A stretch of DNA of 5,649 nt from an uncultured Eubacteriales bacterium (GCA_900548855.1 URMF01000097.1:1-5649); one strand, 5' to 3'. Positions 1-5,616 are shown, numbered from the stretch's first letter. Translations and numbers: made by a program. Notes: generated by a model from the letters alone, not told the origin.

Positions 1-1065
1 GTCGCCAGCACAACAACCATCTATTCAGCGGCGGCGGATATCGTGGAAACTAACTCCATAGAATCAGTGTTTGCGGACATTGATTTCACCGAACCCTCAG
101 TAGAAATAAGTACGGATATAATTGATGGTTACACAAGCATTATTTTCTCAATTCCAGCAGAAAAAATAGAACTATTTAAACAGGTAAAGATCGATAATGA
201 CAGCAGAATAAATTTGAAAATGACTGTATGTTTTGGCGACTTATCACCTGAGCGGGACGAAGATGTTGAACTCCCTATGTCAGCATATTCAGTTGCTGCG
301 TATTTGTATGATCTGACAGGGGACGAAGGCAGCTGCTCTGTTTATGCGCTTGTTGAAGATACTGGCTATGATTATGAGCCAATTGTCAAACAATATACCG
401 ACGATAATGGAAACCGCATAATTGTTGCTTCTTATGAGAATTCTGACGATCTGGCTGAAACCGCCAGGGACGCTGATGAACTAAGGATCTTTTATCATAT
501 CAAAAACCAGGTAAAGTACATTGACGGAAGCTATGAAAAGTACACCACAAAATTTCTAAAACCGGATATTGCGGAACTGAAATTTGGTAAGATATCAAGC
601 AAGGCATACACTGGAAAAGCTCTGAAACCTACCGTCATTGTCAAAGACAGCAAGAAAAAGCTTTTGAACGGTACGGACTACACAGTGACCTACAAAAACA
701 ATAAGAACATAGGCACAGCCACCGTAACCATTACTGGCAAGGGTGAATACAAGGGCACAAAAACGCTTAAATTCAAGATAGTTCCGCCGAAAACAACGCT
801 GACCTCCAAGCCCGGCAAGACCTCCGTCGGCTGGAATCGTGCAACGCTCAGTTGGAAAAAGTCCGCAGGCGCTGACGGCTATCAGATATACTATTCTGAG
901 AACGGAGGCAATTTTAAAAAGCTGACAACTGTAAGTTCCGGAAAACTCAGTCGCAGTGTGAGATACACTACCGGCGACACCGAACAGTTCAAGGTGCGTC
1001 CATATAAGAAGGTGAACGGAAAAACTTACTTTGGTGCATGGTCCAATATTATCACTTTAAATTAA
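1..1065 (+). CDS. Probable secreted/cell-surface protein with Ig-like repeat and Fn3 domain, 5' truncated by window edge
   Basis: The frame is open from base 1, so the gene starts upstream; the GTG at 43 is only an internal codon. Window codons 1-12 (VASTTTIYSAAA) look like the end of a Sec signal peptide with a cleavage site near the Ala run, which would make this nearly the whole mature protein; that is inference. Codons ~16-185 are an acidic domain I do not recognise. Codons ~190-261 match the bacterial Ig-like/MBG-type repeat common in Clostridia surface proteins (YTGKALKP, GTDYTVTYKNNKNIGTATVTI, GKGEYKGTKTLKFKI). Codons ~264-354 form a fibronectin type III domain (ATLSWKKSAGADGYQIYYS ... 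FKVRPYKK ... YFGAWSN). Such modules usually act as spacers or binding domains outside the cell. Nothing enzymatic is visible. It ends in TAA, followed after 21 bases by a strong terminator, so it is a separate transcription unit from what follows. Confidence 0.8.
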   Translation, partial: VASTTTIYSAAADIVETNSIESVFADIDFTEPSVEISTDIIDGYTSIIFSIPAEKIELFKQVKIDNDSRINLKMTVCFGDLSPERDEDVELPMSAYSVAAYLYDLTGDEGSCSVYALVEDTGYDYEPIVKQYTDDNGNRIIVASYENSDDLAETARDADELRIFYHIKNQVKYIDGSYEKYTTKFLKPDIAELKFGKISSKAYTGKALKPTVIVKDSKKKLLNGTDYTVTYKNNKNIGTATVTITGKGEYKGTKTLKFKIVPPKTTLTSKPGKTSVGWNRATLSWKKSAGADGYQIYYSENGGNFKKLTTVSSGKLSRSVRYTTGDTEQFKVRPYKKVNGKTYFGAWSNIITLN

Positions 1066-1086
1066 CAATTTTACATTCGTGAACCC

Positions 1087-1133
1087 AAAACCGATAGCCC
1101 TCTGCATTAATTGCGGAGGACTATTGGTTTTTT
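1087..1133 (+). terminator. Rho-independent terminator of the surface-protein gene
   Basis: The arms AAAACC, ATAG and CCTC pair with GAGG, CTAT and GGTTTT across an ATTAATT loop, with two internal mismatches and a GC cap. The 3' arm runs into six T residues at 1128-1133. It begins 21 bases after the stop codon. The matching A-run at the 5' base would also give a T-run on the minus strand, so it may work in both directions. Confidence 0.85.
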
Positions 1134-1323
1134 AACTTTTCAAATCACCAGATATACAACTAATATGAATTGTTATTATTTATAAAAAAAGAAACTGTAA
1201 GTTATCGAATAGTGACAAATTATAATATCTTTTATAGTTTATTGTCCCTTAAATAAGTTATAAAATAATGTATATAGTAGAGGGATTAAAACTGCTAAAT
1301 AATTATAAATGGAGGTGAGACCA

Positions 1324-1383
1324 ATGGCTTTAAAAGTGTTAATCACACTTGATAATTGTGGCGTGAAAATGACTTCAGATTAA
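1324..1383 (+). CDS. 19-residue micro-ORF, possible leader peptide
   Basis: ATG at 1324 is preceded by GGAGGTGA (1311-1318) at ideal spacing, one of the best ribosome binding sites in the window. The product MALKVLITLDNCGVKMTSD stops at TAA. It has one Cys, no clear hydrophobic segment and no run of one amino acid that would point to amino-acid-starvation attenuation. Codons 4-9 contain a 17-base palindrome (AAGTGT, 5 bases, ACACTT). Downstream lie further repeats of the same motif and a terminator at 1430-1463. The layout is that of a leader peptide with attenuator, as seen ahead of some inducible resistance genes in Firmicutes, but the next gene (1558) has its own promoter. It could also be a free small protein or the stub of a lost gene. 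A possible promoter (TTGTCC at 1242, ATAATG at 1265) is weak. Confidence 0.5.
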   Translation: MALKVLITLDNCGVKMTSD

Positions 1384-1446
1384 TGACAAGTGTTTACACT
1401 ATTTGATATGCCTTTTTAACTACCTACTCAATGCGGCAGTTAAAAA
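1334..1446 (+). promoter_or_regulatory. Candidate attenuator: mutually exclusive short hairpins
   Basis: Four pairings are visible in the RNA: AAGTGT 1334-1339 with ACACTT 1345-1350; ACACTTG 1345-1351 with CAAGTGT 1387-1393; AGTG 1389-1392 with CACT 1397-1400; and TTTTTAACT 1413-1421 with AGTTAAAAA 1438-1446. Neighbouring pairings share bases, so they exclude one another. The last overlaps the 5' arm of the terminator at 1430-1463, as an anti-terminator would. The last helix is almost all A-U and is probably weaker than the terminator stem, which limits confidence. The first helix lies inside the micro-ORF, where a translating ribosome would disrupt it. Confidence 0.35.
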
Positions 1447-1463
1447 GCTGCCGCATTTTTCTT
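1430..1463 (+). terminator. Rho-independent terminator after the micro-ORF
   Basis: A perfect 10-bp stem, AATGCGGCAG (1430-1439) with CTGCCGCATT (1448-1457), has an 8-base A-rich loop and a T-rich tail. It lies 46 bases after the micro-ORF stop and upstream of the XRE promoter, so it separates the two transcripts unless it is regulated by the overlapping A-U helix. Confidence 0.8.
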
Positions 1464-1471
1464 ACATAAAA

Positions 1472-1488
1472 TTCCCGAATAACGAAAA
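1472..1488. promoter_or_regulatory. Operator-like half-conserved palindrome O1
   Basis: TTCCCG, 5 A/T-rich bases, then CGAAAA. This is a degraded copy of the perfect palindrome O2, with start-to-start spacing of 22 bases (about two helical turns), so two dimers could bind the same face of the DNA. It is probably bound by the XRE protein encoded just downstream; that link is inference. Confidence 0.5.
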
Positions 1489-1493
1489 TCCAT

Positions 1494-1510
1494 TTCCCGA
1501 AAAACGGGAA
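1494..1510. promoter_or_regulatory. Operator-like perfect palindrome O2
   Basis: TTCCCG - AAAAA - CGGGAA is a perfect 6-bp inverted repeat with a 5-base centre, typical in size for a small XRE repressor dimer. It ends where a -35 element for the TATAAT at 1531 would begin, so bound protein would block RNA polymerase, consistent with autorepression. Confidence 0.6.
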
Positions 1511-1536
1511 CTTAGCCTGTTAAACCCTGCTATAAT
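1508..1536 (+). promoter_or_regulatory. Extended -10 promoter of the XRE gene
   Basis: TATAAT at 1531-1536 is a perfect -10 box, preceded by TG at 1528-1529 (the extended -10 motif TGnTATAAT). The -35 position (about 1508-1513, GAACTT) is poor, which an extended -10 can offset. Transcription would begin near 1543, just ahead of the ribosome binding site. Confidence 0.65.
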
Positions 1537-1557
1537 ATAACCATAGGGGGTGATGTT

Positions 1558-1887
1558 TTGAAAGAGAGGGCTAACAGGCTTTATGAATTGCGTAAGAGCC
1601 GCAATCTGACGCAGACAGCGGTAGCTTATAGGCTGAACCTTTCTCTTTCGAGGATATCAGCCTATGAGAACGGCGAGAATATTCCCTGCGATGTGTTGAG
1701 GGTATTTGCCAACTTTTATAGTGTATCCATTGATTACATACTGCGCTTTTCGGACAGGACAGTCGGCAGCTCCGGCGTTAATCTTCACATTTCTGAACAA
1801 AAGCTGTTGGATCTGTACAGAAATCTTCCGCCTGATGGTAAAGCCGTCATCGACGGTATGGTAAATGGTTATGTTCCTTTCAAATAA
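1558..1887 (+). CDS. XRE-family HTH transcriptional regulator
   Basis: This is a 109-residue protein. Residues ~6-62 form a Cro/CI-type helix-turn-helix: LYELRKSRNLTQTAVAYRLN (helices 1-2), then LSLSRISAYENGENIPCDVL (recognition helix and the conserved YE-G), then LRVFANFYSVSIDYIL. The rest (~63-109) is a short tail of the kind used for dimerisation, with no peptidase domain, so it is not a CI/LexA-like self-cleaving repressor. The start is TTG at 1558: AGGGGGTGA (1545-1553) is well placed, and the nearby ATG at 1553 meets a stop after one codon. Two operator-like palindromes overlap its promoter, suggesting autorepression. It lies head-to-tail with the integrase locus and may control that element, as XRE proteins commonly do in integrative elements; this is inference. 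Its transcript is closed by the terminator at 1970-1996, beyond the left recombination-like site. Confidence 0.9.
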   Translation: MKERANRLYELRKSRNLTQTAVAYRLNLSLSRISAYENGENIPCDVLRVFANFYSVSIDYILRFSDRTVGSSGVNLHISEQKLLDLYRNLPPDGKAVIDGMVNGYVPFK

Positions 1888-1931
1888 TGAGAATAATTGC
1901 CTGCAAGCATGAGAAAGCTATATACACATCC

Positions 1932-1960
1932 CTTTCGCAAATTATTCCCTTTTGTGATAA
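1932..1960 (+). repeat. Left recombination-site-like inverted repeat (IR-L)
   Basis: Arm CTTTCGCAAA (1932-1941), centre TTATTCCCT (1942-1950), second arm TTTGTGATAA (1951-1960), which matches the inverse of the first arm at 7 of 10 positions. Bases 1932-1954 are an exact reverse complement of 3298-3320. Two opposed arms around a short centre is the usual form of a tyrosine-recombinase core site. It lies 45 bases after the XRE stop codon. Confidence 0.75.
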
Positions 1961-1969
1961 TAAGACCGT

Positions 1970-1996
1970 ATTCCGCATAATCAAGCGGAATTTTTT
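1970..1996 (+). terminator. Rho-independent terminator of the XRE transcript
   Basis: Stem ATTCCGC (1970-1976) with GCGGAAT (1985-1991), 8-base loop, then a T-run to 1996. On the minus strand no T-run follows, so it acts rightward only and does not serve the integrase. It lies inside the segment bounded by the two inverted recombination-like sites. Confidence 0.8.
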
Positions 1997-2032
1997 GTTT
2001 TCCTGACGAGAAAAATGACGGCAAATAATCTT

Positions 2033-3133
2033 TTAAGCCACCGAGAACAGCTCTGAAACCGACTTCATATACTCGGCTTTTCGCTCCATTGATGAATGAA
2101 CATAGCGATTGAGCGTGATTTGTACGTTGCTGTGTCCTAATATTTCAGACAGCGACTTTACGTCAACTCCTATTGCTATACAGTTCGTGGCGAACAGGTG
2201 ACGTAGCGAATGAAAAGATACGTCCGACAGATGAAGTTCAGCAAGGATCCGCTTAAAGCGATACTGCATTACTCTTGGCTCTACAATTCCTTGCGTTCCC
2301 GAAAGAAGATAACAGCTGTTACCTGTTCTATGATTACTCAAATAAGGTATAATGAACTCCGGCAGCGGGATTTCCCGAACAGACGAGCTGCTCTTGGGCG
2401 AAGTCACCACCAGCTTTGTGGCTGTATTTCCGTCAATATTCTTAATTCTCTGAACCGTGTTCCTGACGGTCAGATTTCTTTTTTCAAGGTTGATATTTTC
2501 TCATTTCAGCGCACAAAGCTCTCCTATACGGATACCAGTAGCCGCAGATAGTAAAATGCCGACATTTGATGATGTCGGGTTAGAAATGAGATAATTGTTA
2601 AGTCGAGCCTGCTCTGTTTTATCGAGCAGCTCTTTTTCTTTTGCTTTGCCTTTGGGCGTTGCCATAAATGTTGATTTATCCTCATAACCAAAACGTTTCC
2701 TGGCAAAGCGGCACGCTGATTTGATTACCGCTGCAATATCAGCGGTATATTTGGGAGAAAGTCCGCTTGCCAGCTTTGAATGCACGAAGTCATTAAGTTT
2801 TTCGACCGTCAGCTTTTCATAAAGTGTTTTTCCGAGCGATGAGCTGATGTGTTTTTCATATTTCATCTGATAGTTCATATAAGTGGATTCTTTTACTTTT
2901 AGCCGAATGTCCGCAAACCACAACGAAAAAAGATTGTTAACCGTCAGATTCTTTGGAATAGATGAAACATCGGTTTTAGAACGTTTCTCCGATAATTTGC
3001 CCTTGACCTCGGCATAGGTTTTCCCGTATATTGAGGAGTATCTTGCTGTTCCGTCAGCCCTAACTCCGCTTTTATAGCGTCCTTCCCAGCGACCGTCTTT
3101 TCTTTTGTAGATATTCTCACCGCGTCTAGCCAT
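2033..3133 (-). pseudogene. Tyrosine site-specific integrase (Tn916-like), interrupted by one in-frame TGA
   Basis: Read through the stop, this is a 366-codon integrase of normal family length. The ATG at 3133 has a GGGGGTT ribosome binding site five bases upstream. Residues ~1-55 (MARRGENIYKRKDGRWEGRY) are the AP2-like arm-binding domain of Tn916/ICE integrases; ~65-160 the SAM-like core-binding domain; ~170-360 the catalytic domain. Catalytic residues are all present: Arg202 (TGIRIGEL), Lys247 in the beta-hairpin, His308 and Arg311 (HSLRH), His334 (LGHSN) and the nucleophile Tyr344 (NRYVH). Codon 211 (2501-2503) is TGA where relatives have Trp (CALK-W-ENINL), a one-base TGG to TGA change. 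The frame is otherwise unbroken, so the damage is recent, or a sequencing error, or bypassed. Without readthrough the product lacks the Lys, His, Arg and Tyr residues and is inactive. No excisionase gene is seen next to it. Confidence 0.88.
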
Positions 3134-3291
3134 TGTATAACCCCCGATTCTGACAACATTTTTGACGGTAAATACGGCTTTAAGGTGGATTTTTCTTTTC
3201 AGTTCTGCCCATTTTACGGTTCAAATTTGCTGTCTGTAATAGTAATTGAGTGAATTTTGGCTTTAGAATTGCGTTTTTCAGCCGATTTGCC
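3134..3291 (-). other. Integrase upstream region with two similar short motifs
   Basis: No gene is visible. Two related motifs, CATTTTTGACGGTAAAT (3157-3173) and CATTTTACGGTTCAAAT (3210-3226), lie 53 bases apart, about five helical turns, between the integrase start and the right recombination-like site. They could be arm-type sites for the integrase N-terminal domain, or operators. A convincing -35/-10 pair for the integrase was not found. Confidence 0.3.
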
Positions 3292-3320
3292 CTTTCGCAA
3301 AAGGGAATAATTTGCGAAAG
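3292..3320 (-). repeat. Right recombination-site-like inverted repeat (IR-R)
   Basis: Arm CTTTCGCAAA (3292-3301), centre AGGGAATAA (3302-3310), arm TTTGCGAAAG (3311-3320): a perfect 10-bp inverted repeat with a 9-base centre. The centre is the exact reverse complement of that of the left site, and 23 bases (3298-3320) match 1932-1954 in inverse orientation. It stands ~160 bases upstream of the integrase start. The geometry predicts inversion, not excision, between the two sites. Confidence 0.78.
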
Positions 3321-3339
3321 AAAGTTGTTATTATATAAG
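3312..3339 (+). promoter_or_regulatory. Possible promoter using the outer arm of IR-R
   Basis: TTGCGA (3312-3317), inside the outer arm of the right site, is followed after 16 bases by TATAAG (3334-3339). It would drive transcription rightward into a stretch without genes. Matches to consensus are moderate and the region is AT-rich, so chance is plausible. Confidence 0.25.
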
Positions 3340-3780
3340 AAGCATTTTGTCTTATCTCCAAATCGCCCTTTATTTTGTATTTCATTATATATTAAATCAT
3401 AGATTATTCTATTTGGTGAAATCTTTTTGAAAAAAATAACTTATAAATAATATTGTATGGTTATAAGCAACTTGGTTTTTAGAGATTAATAGCAATTTTA
3501 ACATGAGAAATCTTACCAGGAGAAAGCAAAGGACATTTAAAAAGTTCTTGATGAAACGAAACATTTTAAGATGCTGATTAAAGCTATAGAAGTAACAGAG
3601 TTTGTGCTGATTTCTCAGTAGCTACGTTAGATTAACTAGGTGCATAAGGAAAGACAATTGATTAGATTCTGATACTTTTTGCTTCTTAAACTCCAATTTA
3701 ATGACTCAAGTCGATACGAGATGGTGAAAATTAACTTTATTGCTATATAGATATATGGGGAGATTAATATTGCGTGAAAC
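3321..3780. other. AT-rich stretch without recognisable genes
   Basis: No open frame with a credible ribosome binding site was found on either strand. Around 3514-3621 one frame reads YQEKAKDI, stop, then KVLDETKHFKMLIKAIEVTE up to a TAG at 3619. This has a protein-like amino-acid mix and may be debris of an old gene, but I cannot name a family. The rest is simple A/T-rich sequence. Confidence 0.4.
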
Positions 3781-3785
3781 AATAA

Positions 3786-3823
3786 AGCCCTCTGTGAGTA
3801 CGGTAAAACACTCACAGAGGGCT
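3786..3823. terminator. Strong 14-bp hairpin, probable terminator
   Basis: AGCCCTCTGTGAGT (3786-3799) pairs perfectly with ACTCACAGAGGGCT (3810-3823) around a 10-base loop. Rightward it is followed by ATGTTTTCA; leftward by TTATTGTTT. Both tails are T-rich but interrupted, so direction is uncertain. There is no intact gene upstream on the plus strand; it may be the leftover terminator of a lost gene or may insulate the downstream pair. Confidence 0.6.
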
Positions 3824-3856
3824 ATGTTTTCATAAGTATATGGCTTTTTTATAACA

Positions 3857-3876
3857 GCAGATAATATTAAATTATC
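3857..3876 (+). promoter_or_regulatory. Shared 20-base operator/promoter box upstream of the synthase-like gene
   Basis: GCAGATAATATTAAATTATC contains the palindrome GATAAT - 5 bases - ATTATC (3860-3876). The identical 20 bases occur on the minus strand at 5636-5617, just upstream of the convergent gene. It ends 29 bases before the ATG at 3906. TAATAT within it could act as a -10 element. A common regulator for both genes is the simplest reading; it is inference. Confidence 0.6.
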
Positions 3877-3905
3877 ACTATGTGGCTATTTATTTGGAGG
3901 TTGAT

Positions 3906-4751
3906 ATGAGATTTTATGAAAATGAACCTGTTAGTTTGCAGTTAAGCAATTTGACAACCATTGAGTCCTATCATTCGTCTAAGCAAAATATACAATTATT
4001 AAATCATCAATGGCTTGGAAAGATATTGATTATAAATGGAGAAATTCAGCATATTGAAAATTATCAGCCGCTATATCACGAACTTCTGGTTCACCTTCCG
4101 GCGGCATTTGTGCCTAACATTCAAAATGTACTGATTTTAGGCGGAGGGTCTTTGTTTGCAGCTTTTGAAGTTTTAAAATATCCGAGTGTGAAACACGTAA
4201 CATTATGCGATTATGATCATACTGTTTTACAGCTAATGGCAAAACACTACTCTCATGCTAGAACTGTTCTTCAGGAACCACGCTTTAATTATATTGAAGC
4301 TGAGGGGAAATCTTTTATCAGAAATACAAAGTACCAATATGATTTAATAATTAACGACTGTTTTAATCTTGCCAACATAAGCAATCAAGATAATATCTCT
4401 TATTTCACATTGCTATCAGAAATGTGTTCATCCAATGGAGTATGTGTAGACATAATTTACAGACATATTTTTGACAGGCAAACAACAATAGATACTCTTT
4501 CTTATCTGAAAAGAGAAAAACATATGGCAATGTCTCTAGTCACGGTTCCAGAATATCCTGGAATTCTTCATATTGAAACTATATGGGGTAAATCTAGATA
4601 TATTTCTCAGCAAGCTAAAACCGTCAGAAATATTTTCCAGCAGAATATTATAAAGGGTGAGAGTCCATTGCCATATAGAATTTATTCACCTGGGAATTTA
4701 GGTTTTTACTTATATTTGCCACCATATATAAAAGATATGTTTAACATATGA
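3906..4751 (+). CDS. Divergent spermidine synthase-like (polyamine aminopropyltransferase fold) protein
   Basis: This is a 281-residue protein of normal family length. The start is ATG 3906, with GGAGG at 3896-3900; the in-frame GTG at 3882 has no ribosome binding site. Homology to SpeE runs end to end: an N-terminal beta domain with the conserved G-x-x-Q and YHE-x-x-x-H-x-P signature (Gly45, Gln48, Tyr57-His58-Glu59); the nucleotide-binding loop LILGGGS (76-82); acidic Asp102 after strand 2; EPRFNYIEAEG (124-134); the catalytic-loop equivalent IINDCFN (148-154); and a C-terminal YSPGNLGFYLYLPPYIKDM like the SpeE ending. The fold should bind decarboxylated SAM or SAM. The acidic residues of GGGDG and DCTDP that hold the amine in real spermidine synthases are replaced (Ser82, Asn154), so the substrate is probably different. 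It is convergent with, and overlaps by 11 bases, the gene at 4741. It is more AT-rich than the left genes, suggesting transfer. Confidence 0.82.
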   Translation: MRFYENEPVSLQLSNLTTIESYHSSKQNIQLLNHQWLGKILIINGEIQHIENYQPLYHELLVHLPAAFVPNIQNVLILGGGSLFAAFEVLKYPSVKHVTLCDYDHTVLQLMAKHYSHARTVLQEPRFNYIEAEGKSFIRNTKYQYDLIINDCFNLANISNQDNISYFTLLSEMCSSNGVCVDIIYRHIFDRQTTIDTLSYLKREKHMAMSLVTVPEYPGILHIETIWGKSRYISQQAKTVRNIFQQNIIKGESPLPYRIYSPGNLGFYLYLPPYIKDMFNI

Positions 4752-5604
4752 AATTACTCGAAAAGCTCAGTGAAGAACTAGGAGATGTTAATGTATCATA
4801 AAAAATTTTCACTGAATTCCAAGATTCTGAAGTAATGATTTTTCTATTACATTCAGCCAACTCTGTACTCTCACTGAAGTACCCATATTGCACGAGGTAT
4901 GGTTCCTCTTCTTTGTCAGTTGCTGCCCATGGAGAGCCAAGAAGAGAACAAATCTTGTCACACTCCCTATTATATAATTTAATTGAATTAATTTTTATAT
5001 ACGGTATATCCTTGTATTGATCTGTTTTTAAATTAATTCCCACTTGGGCAAACATCCCTTGTGCAACAAACCCGTGTTGCGCTGGACAACGTGATAAAGT
5101 TCCAGTTACTCGTGCTCTGCAACCCCAAAAGTTAACTTCAAAGAAGTTTGGAATATGCTTTAATAAATATGAAGTTGATACTACCGCTAAAACCCCTTCA
5201 CCTATATATCCATATCTGTTATAAAGCCCAATTAGTGTTTCACCATTTAATGATCCGGTTCTGATTGTTTCATCTGACCCAGCATAAAATTCTAACTTAC
5301 TAAATTCTTTAGAATTTATTTTGCCCTGGAAATCATATAAAGTGTTCCATCTTACCGCATTACCATAAGGATCTCTAGGAAATAGCTGAATATAAGGTGA
5401 TATTAACCCATCAAACACAATTGTGTCCTCCTGATCAACAGAGTGATGATGAATTCCCCTTTGCCAAAAATCAAATGCTCCATCGAATGTATTGTCTTTA
5501 TGAGAGTTATTCTTTATTTTGTCAAACCCATAGGATGCTATAGCTCCTACAAATGTTTGAGCCGCTGCTTCTAACAAAGATTGACCTATAACGTTTATGT
5601 CCAT
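4741..5604 (-). CDS. Protein of unknown function, 287 residues
   Basis: I do not recognise a family. The ATG at 5604 has GGAGG seven bases upstream (5610-5614 on the plus strand as CCTCC). Residues ~4-24 (NVIGQSLLEAAAQTFVGAIAS) form one moderately hydrophobic helix that could be a membrane anchor or amphipathic segment. Residues ~62-200 look like a beta-rich globular domain, with the distinctive stretch FFEVNFWGCRARVTGTLSRC, then PAQHGFVAQGMF; the alternating V-x-F-W-G-C-R-A-R-V-T-G pattern recalls an OB-fold strand pair, but this is tentative. Several Cys and His residues are present without a clear zinc motif. The C-terminus is Ser-rich (TSPSSSLSFSS). It converges on the synthase-like gene and shares the 20-base upstream box with it, so the two are likely regulated together. 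Its AT-rich codon use matches the partner. Confidence 0.75.
   Translation of the reverse strand: MDINVIGQSLLEAAAQTFVGAIASYGFDKIKNNSHKDNTFDGAFDFWQRGIHHHSVDQEDTIVFDGLISPYIQLFPRDPYGNAVRWNTLYDFQGKINSKEFSKLEFYAGSDETIRTGSLNGETLIGLYNRYGYIGEGVLAVVSTSYLLKHIPNFFEVNFWGCRARVTGTLSRCPAQHGFVAQGMFAQVGINLKTDQYKDIPYIKINSIKLYNRECDKICSLLGSPWAATDKEEEPYLVQYGYFSESTELAECNRKIITSESWNSVKIFYDTLTSPSSSLSFSSNFIC
4748..4801 (+). CDS. Possible 17-residue micro-ORF coupled to the synthase-like gene
   Basis: The ATG at 4748 overlaps the TGA stop of the upstream gene as ATGA, the usual form of translational coupling. It encodes MKLLEKLSEELGDVNVS, a helical, charged peptide, before TAA at 4799. It has no ribosome binding site of its own and lies antisense to the 3' end of the minus-strand gene. 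It may be the surviving first codons of a former operon partner, or chance. Confidence 0.25.
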   Translation: MKLLEKLSEELGDVNVS

Positions 5605-5616
5605 TGTGATACCTCC

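Noticed and set aside
1514..1580. 9-bp inverted repeat AGCCTGTTA / TAACAGGCT spanning the XRE promoter and start
   Set aside because: The left arm is upstream of the predicted transcription start, so it cannot fold in the RNA; as a DNA site the 49-base gap is unconvincing and may be chance.
2501..2503. UGA read as Trp or selenocysteine
   Set aside because: Trp is encoded by TGG throughout, TGA ends the gene at 3906, and tyrosine integrases do not carry selenocysteine here.
2210..2551. Plus-strand open frame of 113 codons
   Set aside because: It lies antisense to the integrase catalytic domain, has no ribosome binding site and its product is not protein-like; it is a shadow of the integrase.
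2944..3159. Minus-strand open frame of 71 codons overlapping the integrase start
   Set aside because: It is a different frame over the integrase N-terminus. The integrase frame carries the recognisable arm-binding domain and the better start.
1932..3320. attL/attR pair of an integrated element
   Set aside because: Integration leaves core sequences in direct orientation. Here the 9-base centres and the 23-base matches are inverted, so a simple element bounded by these two sites does not fit, though one site could belong to a larger element outside the window.
3770..3835. Short TTG-started frame (21 codons) preceded by GGGGAG
   Set aside because: It reads straight through the perfect 14-bp hairpin, which better explains the sequence; the peptide has no features.
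4768..4814. CAGTGAA / TTCACTG as a terminator between the convergent genes
   Set aside because: Only 7 bp with a loop of more than 30 bases, no T-run, and located inside the minus-strand coding region.
4835..5020. Plus-strand open frame of 61 codons
   Set aside because: It is antisense to the 287-residue gene, without a ribosome binding site or recognisable domain.
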